A stretch of 64,000 nucleotides of DNA from CAWJLE01 sp963843645 (lineage in GTDB: Bacteria > Chloroflexota > Anaerolineae > DAOTYC01). The translations under genes were made by a program, and so were the position numbers. The DNA lies in the NCBI GenBank assembly GCA_963843645.1, contig CAWJLE010000001.1, positions 744,001 to 808,000 on the forward strand, in the 5' to 3' direction. Below are positions 1-8,107 of this stretch, one piece after another (position 1 is the stretch's first letter; each line of letters begins with the position of its first letter). A model generated the notes under the pieces. The model ran no database searches and had not been told where the DNA came from. It saw only the letters and a program-made list of their open reading frames with translations.

Positions 1-808
1 GCGCGTCCATGCCCTCGGCCAGAATCTGCCGCACACTCTCGTCCAGCGCATAGATCAGGTTGACGGCCGGGGTGCCGTAGTAGGCCGGCTTGCGGGCCTC
101 GTAAGCTTCCATGACGGGCAGCCATTGAGCGAAGTCGGCGTAGTAGCTGGCCGGCGGGGTGCGGCGAGCCTTGAAGGCGGCGATTGCGCGAGGACTGGCA
201 ACCAGCAGCGCCAGGCCGGGCGGCGTGCCGACGGCTTTCTGCGACGCCGTCAGGTAGACGTCGACGCCCCAGTCTTCCTGGCGACACTCTTCGGCGGCCG
301 TGGCGCAGACGCCGTCCACGATGCTCAGCGCGCCGTACTTGTTCGCCAGCGCGGCAATCGCTTTCACGTCGGTCACGACTGCGGTCGACGTGTCGACGTG
401 GGTGACGATGAGAGCCTTGTATTTGCGAGCCTTCAGGGCGGCCTCGATCTGATCCAACGGCACGACGTCACCCAACGGCGCGGTCAGCTTCTGGACGCTG
501 CCGCCGTACCGCTCAGCGATGGCGGCGAAACGGTCGCTGAAGAACCCGGTGCTGATCACCAGCACGTCGTCGCCGGGCTCAATCAGATTGGCAGCCGCCA
601 TGTCCATGGCCAGGCTGCCGGAACCGGCCATCACGAACGGCTGCCCGTTCGGGGCAAGAAAGACGCTCCGCAGATTAGCCAAAGTGCGCCCAAAGACTTC
701 GATGAACGACGCCGCGGTGTGGCTCTCCGTGGGTTTGGCCATCGCGCGAAGCACGGCCGGATCGAATACGATCGGTCCGGGTATCATCAGCAGATCTCGT
801 TCACTCAC
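1..808 (-). CDS. Class V aminotransferase (alanine/serine-glyoxylate type), C-terminus outside window
   Basis: PLP-dependent aminotransferase of the alanine--glyoxylate / serine--glyoxylate family. The reading frame opens with SERDLLMIPGPIVFDPAV, carries the N-terminal P-G-P motif, the conserved VDGVCATA (Asp that contacts the PLP ring nitrogen) and TASQKAVGTPPGL, whose Lys should form the Schiff base. About 269 codons are present and the C-terminal part runs off the left edge. The start is GTG at 808, chosen because AGGAGG lies 7 bases upstream; it overlaps the stop of the upstream acetyltransferase by four bases (GTGA), so translation is probably coupled. The exact amino donor cannot be told from the sequence. 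Family assignment is firm; substrate is inference. Confidence 0.9.
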   Translation of the reverse strand, partial: MSERDLLMIPGPIVFDPAVLRAMAKPTESHTAASFIEVFGRTLANLRSVFLAPNGQPFVMAGSGSLAMDMAAANLIEPGDDVLVISTGFFSDRFAAIAERYGGSVQKLTAPLGDVVPLDQIEAALKARKYKALIVTHVDTSTAVVTDVKAIAALANKYGALSIVDGVCATAAEECRQEDWGVDVYLTASQKAVGTPPGLALLVASPRAIAAFKARRTPPASYYADFAQWLPVMEAYEARKPAYYGTPAVNLIYALDESVRQILAEGMDA

Positions 809-1410
809 TGTTGTCCTCCTTGGATCAACGAATCATCGTGGGTCTCAATGCCCGAAACGGGTTTCGTACGAGCCAGCCATTCTTTCCGGGTGATTTCCAT
901 CTTGACGTCCTGGTACTCGCCGCCCTCGAAGGAAAAGCGCTTGTTCACGGCAATCTCCCGGAAGCCGCAATACGCAAAAGAACGCCGCGCCCGGGCGTTC
1001 TCCTCCAGAGTGTACAGGTATATTTTCTGCAGCCGCGTGTGGTGAAAAACGTATTCCAGCAGAGTCGACACCGCGTCGCGGCCATATCCCTGGCTCCAAT
1101 AGTCCTTTTCGCCGATGATCACGCCCAACTCAGCCTGCCGGCTTTCCATATTGATGTTGAAGCAGCCAATGCGGCCGATGAGGACCTTGCCGTCCACGGT
1201 CAAAATCGCGAACAGCTTGCGGTCGACGCCGTTGTAGTGGTTGTGCGAGCGAAATTGCTCGACGAACTCGGCATAGGTCAGCGTGCTGGGAGCCATGTTG
1301 CTCCAGCGCACGATGTCTCGATCCTTGCTCCACCGGAACTGCGTCTGCAGCTCGGCTTCAGAGAAGCCTTCAGCAAACGGCCTGAGGATGATTTTGCTGC
1401 CCCGAATCAT
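805..1410 (-). CDS. GNAT acetyltransferase, RimJ/RimL-like
   Basis: A 201-residue single-domain GNAT N-acetyltransferase. It has the acetyl-CoA-binding region around YWSQGYGRDAVSTLLEYVF (Q/R-x-x-G-x-G/A pattern) followed by ENARARRSFAYCGFRE, typical of the RimJ/RimL group that acetylates protein N-termini, antibiotics or small amines. The frame is open further upstream, but a consensus promoter at 1436-1464 lies inside that extension, so the start is taken as ATG 1410 with GGGAG before it. It is the first gene of a two-gene unit with the aminotransferase downstream (4-base overlap). The acceptor substrate cannot be predicted. Confidence 0.88.
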   Translation of the reverse strand: MIRGSKIILRPFAEGFSEAELQTQFRWSKDRDIVRWSNMAPSTLTYAEFVEQFRSHNHYNGVDRKLFAILTVDGKVLIGRIGCFNINMESRQAELGVIIGEKDYWSQGYGRDAVSTLLEYVFHHTRLQKIYLYTLEENARARRSFAYCGFREIAVNKRFSFEGGEYQDVKMEITRKEWLARTKPVSGIETHDDSLIQGGQQ

Positions 1411-1435
1411 ATGCCGTCTCCCTGGTTCGTGGCTC

Positions 1436-1464
1436 ATTTTAGGCGCACTCAACTCGATTGTCAA
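1436..1464 (-). promoter_or_regulatory. Consensus sigma70-type promoter for the GNAT-aminotransferase unit
   Basis: Minus-strand TTGACA at 1464-1459 and TAAAAT at 1441-1436 with a 17-base spacer. Expected transcription start near 1429, about 19 bases before ATG 1410. This site decides the start codon of the GNAT gene. Confidence 0.8.
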
Positions 1465-1537
1465 TCATCTTCGCGGATTCCGAATTCGTTCTGGCTAATT
1501 CATCGTAAATTTTAAGTTAATTTAATGTATTTGCCAG

Positions 1538-1566
1538 GTGACTTTTTTGTAAAAGTATGGTATAAT
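1538..1566 (+). promoter_or_regulatory. Promoter of the Pro-rich membrane protein gene
   Basis: TATAAT at 1561-1566 with GTGACT at 1538-1543 (17-base spacer). A strongly A+T-rich stretch at about 1500-1532, in otherwise GC-rich DNA, could act as an UP element. Divergent from the GNAT promoter. Confidence 0.65.
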
Positions 1567-1666
1567 GTTGATACAGGGCTTGCGCTCTGGCTGTGCGCTT
1601 GCCGCCGCTATTCTGACCGATCTTCGTAGAGCGGGCCGTCACTCATGTCGCGGAGGTGACAAACTA

Positions 1667-2977
1667 ATGACGAGAAAAAGAGCCAGTATCAAGGGTATCG
1701 GCGCGAGCATCTTCTGCAGCGCCGACGACGACCCCGAACCGGCCAACGTCCGGTCGCAGGCCGAAACCGAGAAGTCGGTCGCGACGCCGTGCGCCGACCG
1801 CCCCATTAAGGACGGCTGCCCGCCGGCTGCGCCCGAACATAGCGAGCCGGAGCCGGCGCCCCTTCGCATCCGTGCGGAGCGGCAGCCGCTGCCCCGCCCC
1901 CGGCTGCACATCGTGCCCCCCGTTCAGATGACGCCTGCTGAGCCGGCGGATACGCCTGCTCCACTCGCTCATTCCGAACCGGCGGCGACACCGGTCCTCG
2001 CCGAGGCGCCCTCGCCCGCCCAGTCTTCGACCGGAGCACCGGCACAGACTGCGGTTGACGCGGCGGAACCCGTTCCGGCCGAGTCCGCCCCGCTGGAGCG
2101 CGCACCGGACGGCGGCCCCGAGGCCCCGACCACGCCACCCGAACCGATTTCGCCGGTCATGAGCGTCGATGCACCGTCCGAGGATCTCAAAGCGACCACG
2201 CCCGAACAGGAATCGACGGCCCACGGGCGCCTCGGCGACGCGGCTCCCAAGGCCATGCTGGACGAAATCAGCGTGCTCTACGAGCGGGTGACCAACACCA
2301 GCGGTGTCCACATGGAGATGGCCGAGCGTGCCATGGACCTCCTGAGCGCGGCGCGGGATTTGCTGCTGTTGGGCAACGCCGGGGATTTCAATCTGGCCGA
2401 GCGCAAAGTAAACGAGGCGAAGCTGATCCTGAACCGGATCGATCAGAGCAGCCGCTGGTCCAACACCTATGGGTGGGGGCTTCTGCTGTACGAACTGATC
2501 GCGTTCACCGGTCTCGTGGCCGCCATCATCTTCGATTGGAGCCTGGCCCAGTGGTTCGGCGGGTTGACCGGTTCCGGCGCGGCCACGCCATCGATGTCCG
2601 TCATCTTCGCTCCGTGGAGCACCATGCTGTGGGGCGGAATCGGCGGTGTCGTCGGCGCGCTCTACAGCCTGCACTGGCACGTGGCCGAGCTGCAAGACTT
2701 CGATTGGCAGTTCACGTTCTGGTACATCGTTCAGCCGGTCATGGGCCTGATCCTGGGCGGCATCATCCACCTGGTCATCGTGAGCGGTATGCTGGCCCTC
2801 GTGCCCGTGAACGGGGCGAGCGACGGCGCCAGAGTAGCAGCAGCGGCCGTCAATTGGTTCCCATCGTTGCTGGCGTGCCTGGCCGGGTTCCGCCAGAAGT
2901 TCGCCTACGAACTGATGGACAACATCATGAAGGTGGTTGGGCGCCAGCCGGCGAGCACGGCCAAGTCCAACGTTTAG
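1667..2977 (+). CDS. Membrane protein with long Pro/Ala-rich N-terminus, unknown function
   Basis: 436 residues from ATG 1667, which follows GGAGGTGAC; an in-frame start at 1565 overlaps the -10 box and is rejected. Residues 1 to about 200 are low-complexity, rich in Pro, Glu and Ala, and probably disordered. About 205-265 form a helical segment (EISVLYERV...NEAKLILNRI) with a possible coiled coil. The last 170 residues hold about four membrane spans (near WGLLLYELIAFTGLVAAI, STMLWGGIGGVVGALYSL, WYIVQPVMGLILGGIIHLV and NWFPSLLACLAGF). No signal peptide is seen, so the Pro-rich part is probably cytoplasmic. I recognise no family. It is monocistronic, with its own promoter and a strong terminator at its end. 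Confidence 0.82.
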   Translation: MTRKRASIKGIGASIFCSADDDPEPANVRSQAETEKSVATPCADRPIKDGCPPAAPEHSEPEPAPLRIRAERQPLPRPRLHIVPPVQMTPAEPADTPAPLAHSEPAATPVLAEAPSPAQSSTGAPAQTAVDAAEPVPAESAPLERAPDGGPEAPTTPPEPISPVMSVDAPSEDLKATTPEQESTAHGRLGDAAPKAMLDEISVLYERVTNTSGVHMEMAERAMDLLSAARDLLLLGNAGDFNLAERKVNEAKLILNRIDQSSRWSNTYGWGLLLYELIAFTGLVAAIIFDWSLAQWFGGLTGSGAATPSMSVIFAPWSTMLWGGIGGVVGALYSLHWHVAELQDFDWQFTFWYIVQPVMGLILGGIIHLVIVSGMLALVPVNGASDGARVAAAAVNWFPSLLACLAGFRQKFAYELMDNIMKVVGRQPASTAKSNV

Positions 2978-2986
2978 CACGAATGA

Positions 2987-3028
2987 AGACTGCCGCCACA
3001 GCCCCGAGTGGGGTTGTGGCGGCAGTCT
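2987..3028. terminator. Bidirectional intrinsic terminator
   Basis: 19-bp stem (2987-3005 with 3010-3028, one G-U wobble) and a 4-base loop GAGT, followed by CTTATTTC on the plus strand and TTCATTC on the minus strand. It sits between the convergent ends of the Pro-rich membrane protein gene and pncB and probably stops both. Confidence 0.85.
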
Positions 3029-3038
3029 CTTATTTCGC

Positions 3039-4037
3039 TTAATTCAGGTCCACGACCTGAAGCCGTGGATTGTGCGTTGGGCCCGGAATCCGGCCCCGCT
3101 TGGCGATGGGCCGGCCTTCGATGGCCTTCAGGTCCATGGTAAAGTCGATCGGGTGCGCCCCGCTGATGGCGCTGCCGACGCCGAACGCATCGACCGGCGC
3201 ATGTTTTTCCAGCAGCAATCGCACGCGCTCGGCGTCCAGACCGCCGCTGACCACGATCTTCACGTGCGAGCAGCCGGCCTGATCCAAGCGCGCCCGCACC
3301 TCGTGCACCAGTTCCGGAGTCACCCGCCCCCGCTCGCTCGGCGTATCGAGCCGCACGCCCCACAACCGGTCCCCCATGGCTGTGGCCACACGCACGCTCT
3401 CCTCTGCCTCATCGTGGAAGGTATCGACCAACGCCACGCGGTTGACCGCGGGGTCGATGATCCGGTCGAACGCCTCCGTCGCCTTTAGAGTATCCCCATA
3501 GACCAGCACCAGCGCGTGAGGAATCGTCCCGGACGGCTCGGTGCCGGTCAGGGCAGCGCCGGCCACCGTGGAGCAGGCGACGCACCCGCCCACCATGGCA
3601 GCGTAGTCCATGCGCGCCGCCACCTCGGGATGCACATGGCGCGCCCCGAAACTGATGACCGGAATCCCCTGGGCCGCCGCCACCACCTCGGCGGCGCCGG
3701 TGGCCCAGCCGGTTTCGTGGGTCAGAGTGCCCAGCATGGCCGTCTCGTAAAGGCCGAACTCGTCGTAGAGTGACGTGATCCGCAGGACCACCTCTTTTGC
3801 CTCGATGCGGTCGCCCTCACCGAGGGCCTCGACGCGAGCACTCCTGGACAGGACCCTGCGCAGCAGAGCCAGAACTTCATCCATGCCACACAGCACGCCG
3901 GCCCGTGAGCCGAAGATCTCCGCGGTAACGACCGGGTTCAACCCCTCTTTCCTCAGGATCTCTTGCGTCCGGACGAAATACACGTCCGCCGTCCGACCGG
4001 ACAGAATGGCTTCGTTGATTGGGGCGTCCTGAGTCAA
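3039..4037 (-). CDS. pncB: Nicotinate phosphoribosyltransferase
   Basis: Converts nicotinate, PRPP and ATP to nicotinate mononucleotide in the Preiss-Handler NAD salvage route. The 332-residue protein is a compact form of the family: it has the GTIPHALVLVYGD region, LVDTFHDEAEESVRVA, and the C-terminal phosphate-binding VSGGLDAERV and FGVGSAISGA. I place the start at TTG 4037 because GGAGG lies 6 bases upstream; the open frame to 4205 has a low-complexity Pro/Arg translation unlike the family. It lies 109 bases after pncA on the same strand, so nicotinamide deamidation and nicotinate capture are probably co-expressed. Confidence 0.92.
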   Translation of the reverse strand: MTQDAPINEAILSGRTADVYFVRTQEILRKEGLNPVVTAEIFGSRAGVLCGMDEVLALLRRVLSRSARVEALGEGDRIEAKEVVLRITSLYDEFGLYETAMLGTLTHETGWATGAAEVVAAAQGIPVISFGARHVHPEVAARMDYAAMVGGCVACSTVAGAALTGTEPSGTIPHALVLVYGDTLKATEAFDRIIDPAVNRVALVDTFHDEAEESVRVATAMGDRLWGVRLDTPSERGRVTPELVHEVRARLDQAGCSHVKIVVSGGLDAERVRLLLEKHAPVDAFGVGSAISGAHPIDFTMDLKAIEGRPIAKRGRIPGPTHNPRLQVVDLN

Positions 4038-4146
4038 AGCGTATCCTCCAGTTGTCTGCGTTATCTGCGTCGACCATCCACCGGCGCCCCGTCTCCAGTA
4101 TGGGCCAGGGGCCCTTGGTGAGACGTGCTGCGGATCGGTGACCGGC

Positions 4147-4728
4147 TTACTGAGCGATGGGCTCGGCGACCTCGGTGGCTTCGGCTTCCGGCGCCTCGGC
4201 GGCAATGGAGTCGATGTCGACCCCCAGAATGTTCTTCATGTGCCGGAGGCCGAACTGATGGGATTCGGCATCGAAGCTGGCCAGGCCGTCTTCGTAGACC
4301 TTCACGTGATAGTCCCGGTTGCGCAGATCAGCCACCGTGTGCATCACGCAGATGTCCGTGCAGATGCCGGCGACCTTCACGGTATCCGGCTTCAAACGGG
4401 CGAGGCGGTCCGCCAGGTTCGTTTCGTAGAACGCGCTGTAGCGCCGCTTGCGGATGACGTGATCGGGCTTCACCCAGGGCTTCAGCTCTGGGACAATCTC
4501 CGCGTCCTCCGTCCCAGCCACACAATGGCGAGGCCAGATGTCAAACTCCAGGTCATTCTCCGCGTGGTTGTCGGCCGTAAACAGGATCTCGGAGCCGCGC
4601 TGTGCTTCACGCTTCAGAAGCTCCTGAACCCTCGGAATGATCTCGCGCGCGGCCTCACCGGAATACAGAGGCTGGTCTTCCTCCAGGAAACAACGCTGCA
4701 TGTCAACTACGATCACGACGTCAGACAT
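4147..4728 (-). CDS. pncA: Nicotinamidase (isochorismatase superfamily)
   Basis: Hydrolyses nicotinamide to nicotinate and ammonia. The 193-residue protein shows the Asp-Lys-Cys triad of the superfamily: Asp in VVIVVDMQRCF, Lys in HVIRKRRYSAF and the nucleophilic Cys in GICTDICVMHTV. The metal-site motif ADNHAENDLEFDIWPRHC is typical of nicotinamidases rather than isochorismatases. A 15-residue acidic/Ala tail is unusual. ATG 4728 is preceded by GGAAGGAAG. A TATAAT at 4776-4771 could be its -10 box, but I see no clear -35. Paired with pncB downstream. Confidence 0.93.
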   Translation of the reverse strand: MSDVVIVVDMQRCFLEEDQPLYSGEAAREIIPRVQELLKREAQRGSEILFTADNHAENDLEFDIWPRHCVAGTEDAEIVPELKPWVKPDHVIRKRRYSAFYETNLADRLARLKPDTVKVAGICTDICVMHTVADLRNRDYHVKVYEDGLASFDAESHQFGLRHMKNILGVDIDSIAAEAPEAEATEVAEPIAQ

Positions 4729-4829
4729 AGGCCACTTCCTTCCTAGTTTCAAGCCGTTGTCAGTGATCGTATTATAGACCCCACCGGGCGGGGCCATATG
4801 ACATAAATCATGGCCGTGTCGGGGCCGAA

Positions 4830-6122
4830 TCAGACGGGACAGTCCGAGTTGCGCTGAATGCGCGCGCCCAGCGCCGTCAGCTTGTCGTCGATGCGCTCGT
4901 AGCCGCGGTCGATCTGGCCGATGTTGCGGATCACGCTCGTGCCCTGGGCGCACAGCGCCGCGATGACCATCGCGACTCCGGCGCGGATGTCGGGGCTCTC
5001 CATTCGCTCGCCGTGCAGCTTAGACCGGCCGGCGATGACGGCGCGGTGCGGGTCGCACAGGATGATGCGCGCTCCCATTTCGATCAACTTGTCGACGTAG
5101 AACAACCGGCTTTCGAACATCTTCTCGTGGATCAGGATCGTGCCTTCGGCCTGCGTGGCGACCACCAGCGCGATGCTCATCAGGTCCGCCGGGAAACCGG
5201 GCCACGGGGCGTCGTCGATCTTGGGGATCGCGCCATGCAGGTCGGGCTGAACGGTCAGTACCTGGCCGCCCGGGACGAAGACGTCGTCGCCACGAACCTC
5301 GAATTCTATGCCGAGCCGGCGAAACGCCAGCCGCACCATGCCCAAGTGTTCCGGCGCCGCTTCACGGATCAGGATCTCGCTGTGCGTGACCGCCGCCAGG
5401 CCCATGAAGCTGCCCACTTCGATGTAGTCCGGCTTGATGCGATGCTCGCCGCCGCCCAACTGGTCGACGCCGGTCACGGTGAGCATATTGGTGCCGATGC
5501 CTTCAATTCGCGCCCCGAGCGAGTTCAGGAAGAAAGCCAGCTCCTGCACGTGTGGCTCGGATGCGGCGTTGCGAATGATGGTTCGACCGCGGGCCAGCGA
5601 CGCCGCCATCAGAACGTTCTCGGTTGCGGTGACGCTCGCTTCATCCAGGAAAATGTCGGCTCCCACCAGGCCGTCGGCACTGAGCGTATAGCTGCCGTTT
5701 CCAACGTCGACGCGAGCGCCGAGCGCGGACAGCGCCATGAAGTGGGTGTCCAGTCGCCGCCGCCCGATAGTATCGCCACCGGGCGCCGGCAACTCCAATT
5801 GCCGGCAGCGCGCCAGCATCGGCCCGGCCAACAAGACCGAGCCACGGATCTCCTGGCAAGCCCGGCACGACAGGCTGCCTACGTGAACGTCGCGGGCCGA
5901 AACCGTGAGCGCGTGATCTTCCACTTCTTCCACGCAAGCGCCCAGATCGTGCAGGAGCTGAACCATGCACTGCACGTCCCTGATCCGCGGGACGTTGCGC
6001 AGCGTCACCGGCTGGTCGGTCAGCAAGCAGGCGGCGAGGATCGGGAGCGCGGCGTTCTTGTTGCCGCTGGGCGCGATCGTCCCCTGGAGCCGGTGCCCCC
6101 CTTCAATCACGAATTCGTCCAT
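4830..6122 (-). CDS. murA: UDP-N-acetylglucosamine 1-carboxyvinyltransferase with Cys-to-Asp active site
   Basis: First committed step of peptidoglycan synthesis: transfers enolpyruvate from PEP to UDP-GlcNAc. 430 residues, full family length, with SGNKNAALPIL (Lys22) and the C-terminal DDAPWPGFPADL containing the general-base region. In the active-site loop the residue equivalent to E. coli Cys115 is Asp117 (LPAPGGDTIGRRRLD; codon GAT at 5774-5772). This substitution is known from mycobacterial and chlamydial MurA, where it gives intrinsic fosfomycin resistance. AGGAG lies about 14 bases before ATG 6122. It starts 68 bases after the SAM hydrolase gene and probably shares its transcript. Confidence 0.96.
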   Translation of the reverse strand: MDEFVIEGGHRLQGTIAPSGNKNAALPILAACLLTDQPVTLRNVPRIRDVQCMVQLLHDLGACVEEVEDHALTVSARDVHVGSLSCRACQEIRGSVLLAGPMLARCRQLELPAPGGDTIGRRRLDTHFMALSALGARVDVGNGSYTLSADGLVGADIFLDEASVTATENVLMAASLARGRTIIRNAASEPHVQELAFFLNSLGARIEGIGTNMLTVTGVDQLGGGEHRIKPDYIEVGSFMGLAAVTHSEILIREAAPEHLGMVRLAFRRLGIEFEVRGDDVFVPGGQVLTVQPDLHGAIPKIDDAPWPGFPADLMSIALVVATQAEGTILIHEKMFESRLFYVDKLIEMGARIILCDPHRAVIAGRSKLHGERMESPDIRAGVAMVIAALCAQGTSVIRNIGQIDRGYERIDDKLTALGARIQRNSDCPV

Positions 6123-6190
6123 TAGCCCTGACAGAGCTCCTTCCTGGGTTTGCCCGGGATCTGTCCTCTCTTCTCCTCATGTTCGATCCT

Positions 6191-7027
6191 TCAAGCCTCG
6201 ACCGGCGGGCTGAGGCTGATTTGGACCATATCGCCGATGTAAGCGCCGAGCATGCCGGCCGCATTGCCCCCTCGGACGGCCACCTCCAGGTAACCGGAGC
6301 TGCCGGCGATCGCCAGAAGCTGACCGGGCTCCGCCTCCGCGTAGCTGCGGTTCAGACCCCTCAGGCGCCAGCCCTGCACTTCGATCACGGACCTCTCGTG
6401 CAGGAACACGGAGCCAACCGCGAGGTTCGTGAGCCGGCCGCTCTCCGGCTCGATCTCCAAATTGGTGATCAGGTTGCCGAAGTGGTCGACGTGAAGGATC
6501 TCGCCGTGCACGGTTTCCTCGCCGGCATCGAACCAGGGCTCCGGCAGCGGCAGCCTGATCCAGTCATCGACCAGCGGCCCCAGCGCTTCGACCGGTATGC
6601 CCGCCGCAACGTGCGCCGCCAGGGGGGCAAAGACATCGCGGCCATGGAACGTCCGGCTAACGTTCGGCAGCCAGTAGCGGGAATCGGTCGCGCTGACGGC
6701 AATCTCGATCTGCTCCCCGTTCAGCGCCCAGCTGAGCACGCCGTTGTCCGGCCCAACGAAGGTGGCCGCGGACGTCCGAGCCACCAGCACCCGCCGCTCA
6801 CTGCCCACTCCGGGGTCGACGACGACGACGTGGATCGCCCCCGGCGGAAAGTAGCGGCACGCCGTCTTGAGCACAAACGCTCCCTGGCGGACATCCTGCG
6901 CGCCGACGTCGTGAGAGATGTCCACGATCGTCGCGTCCGGGGCGATGCTCAAGATAACGCCCTTCATTATTCCGGGGAAACCATCGGCCAGGCCGAAGTC
7001 GGTTGTCAGCGTCAATAGCCTGTTCAT
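6191..7027 (-). CDS. S-adenosyl-L-methionine hydrolase (DUF62 / SAM hydroxide adenosyltransferase)
   Basis: Hydrolyses SAM to adenosine and methionine; same fold as fluorinase and chlorinase. 278 residues. The N-terminal LTLTTDFGLADGFPGIMKG, VVDPGVGSERR, FVGPDNGVL and the C-terminal HVDHFGNLITNL are the family motifs. The hydrolase branch is much commoner than the halogenases, so hydrolase is the best call. The start ATG 7027 has no Shine-Dalgarno, but the -10 box of an excellent promoter ends only 6 bases upstream, implying a leaderless mRNA. murA follows on the same strand. Confidence 0.9.
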   Translation of the reverse strand: MNRLLTLTTDFGLADGFPGIMKGVILSIAPDATIVDISHDVGAQDVRQGAFVLKTACRYFPPGAIHVVVVDPGVGSERRVLVARTSAATFVGPDNGVLSWALNGEQIEIAVSATDSRYWLPNVSRTFHGRDVFAPLAAHVAAGIPVEALGPLVDDWIRLPLPEPWFDAGEETVHGEILHVDHFGNLITNLEIEPESGRLTNLAVGSVFLHERSVIEVQGWRLRGLNRSYAEAEPGQLLAIAGSSGYLEVAVRGGNAAGMLGAYIGDMVQISLSPPVEA

Positions 7028-7033
7028 AAGCGC

Positions 7034-7062
7034 ATTGTAATCTACCATCTGCCGACCGTCAA
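7034..7062 (-). promoter_or_regulatory. Promoter giving a probably leaderless SAM hydrolase transcript
   Basis: Minus-strand TTGACG at 7062-7057 and TACAAT at 7039-7034, 17-base spacer. Expected start point falls on or next to the A of ATG 7027. Confidence 0.78.
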
Positions 7063-7089
7063 ACAACACAAGCCGGGTAATGCATTGAA

Positions 7090-7122
7090 AGACTTCCGAA
7101 GTTTTGGAAACTTCGGAAGTCT
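7090..7122. repeat. 33-bp palindromic repeat, copy 1
   Basis: Perfect 15-bp arms AGACTTCCGAAGTTT and reverse complement with a 3-base centre (TGG). It lies between the -35 boxes of two divergent promoters, 6 bases from the plus-strand -35. Same element at 22675, 38148 and 48886. Confidence 0.92.
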
Positions 7123-7128
7123 GTTATA

Positions 7129-7157
7129 TTGCGTGGGACAGCGAGTCGTGATATAAT
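7129..7157 (+). promoter_or_regulatory. Promoter of the secreted protein gene
   Basis: TTGCGT at 7129-7134 and TATAAT at 7152-7157, 17-base spacer; gives a 5' leader of about 90 bases before ATG 7252. Confidence 0.65.
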
Positions 7158-7251
7158 AACGTTATTCTTACCGACATTTCGATACAGTTCATCAATTCAG
7201 ACCGTCAGATTCGCCAGAGGTGTGTCCTGCAGGGACAGAGGAGAGAATTCC

Positions 7252-7983
7252 ATGCGCACGATGCTTGGGCTTCTAGTCGTAGCAATGCTTCTCGGCACGT
7301 TCGTTCCCTTGACGGCGCTGGCCGCCGCGCCTGTCGTTCAGCCGTTTCCGCTGGCCAAGGGTGCGTACTGGGTCTACAGCGGCCCGACCAAGTGGACACC
7401 GGAAGGATCGGACCAGGTGCAGGAGAAGGCGCTGACCTGGCGGATGGAGATCACCGACGTGATTCAGCGCGACGGCGTCGTAGGCGCTCTCGTCAAGGGG
7501 CACCCCATGGACCTGTCCTTCTATGAGGAAGACAGGGTCCCCGGCGACTATTTGATCGTCGGCGTCGCGGATCAGAAATACTACCTGTTGAGCGGCGATC
7601 GGGTGCAGGAAGCACTGAAGCAACTGAAAGATCCGGAAGACCCGCTGACCGACCTGGTGCGCGACACCGAGCTGTTCCTCGAGCTGCCGATGGTTCAGGG
7701 CACGATTTTCGGCGAGACCTTCCAGATCACGCGGACGGATCACCTCTACTACTGGATCGTTACCGACGAGCAGAAGGCCGATCTGTCCAAGGTCGAGGGA
7801 ATCCCCGCTTCCTCACAGATGACCGAGTACGAGCTGACATTCACGACTCTGAGCGACAATCAGACTGTGGGCTTCGTGCCGGGCGTGGGCATCACCCGGT
7901 ACGCTTACCGGCACAACGGAACCGTCTCGGAGTTCGATCTCAGGCTGATCGAGTTCAACGCGGGAACGGCCGCATCCAAATGA
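7252..7983 (+). CDS. Secreted protein of unknown function
   Basis: 243 residues from ATG 7252, which follows AGAGGAGAG. Residues 1-25 are a classical signal peptide (MRTMLGLLVVAMLLGTFVPL then ALA-AAP), so the protein is probably released or exposed outside the membrane; there is no lipobox Cys. The mature part begins with PFPLAKGAYWVYSGPTKW, a pattern seen in secreted proteins with an N-terminal aromatic 'G-x-YWxY' strand, and is otherwise a mixed alpha/beta sequence without a motif I can name. It has its own promoter and ends 34 bases before a strong hairpin. Confidence 0.82.
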   Translation: MRTMLGLLVVAMLLGTFVPLTALAAAPVVQPFPLAKGAYWVYSGPTKWTPEGSDQVQEKALTWRMEITDVIQRDGVVGALVKGHPMDLSFYEEDRVPGDYLIVGVADQKYYLLSGDRVQEALKQLKDPEDPLTDLVRDTELFLELPMVQGTIFGETFQITRTDHLYYWIVTDEQKADLSKVEGIPASSQMTEYELTFTTLSDNQTVGFVPGVGITRYAYRHNGTVSEFDLRLIEFNAGTAASK

Positions 7984-8017
7984 CGCTCTGAGCGCCCAAA
8001 AGACACCACCGATACGG

Positions 8018-8071
8018 ACACGTGAAGAGCCCCCTGAAACTCGAGGGGGCTCTTCACGTGTCGCAAGTTTT
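8018..8071 (+). terminator. Intrinsic terminator between convergent genes
   Basis: Perfect 18-bp stem (8018-8035 with 8044-8061), 8-base loop, followed by GCAAGTTTT. The T tail is only on the plus strand, but the hairpin could also protect the convergent Ntn-hydrolase gene. Confidence 0.8.
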
Positions 8072-8107
8072 ACTATCAGCCACCCGGTCAAACGACGGGG
8101 ATCGGCG

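Noticed and set aside
1664..2980. 438-codon minus-strand frame opposite the Pro-rich protein
   Set aside because: The plus-strand gene has a promoter, SD, membrane spans and terminator; the minus frame has none.
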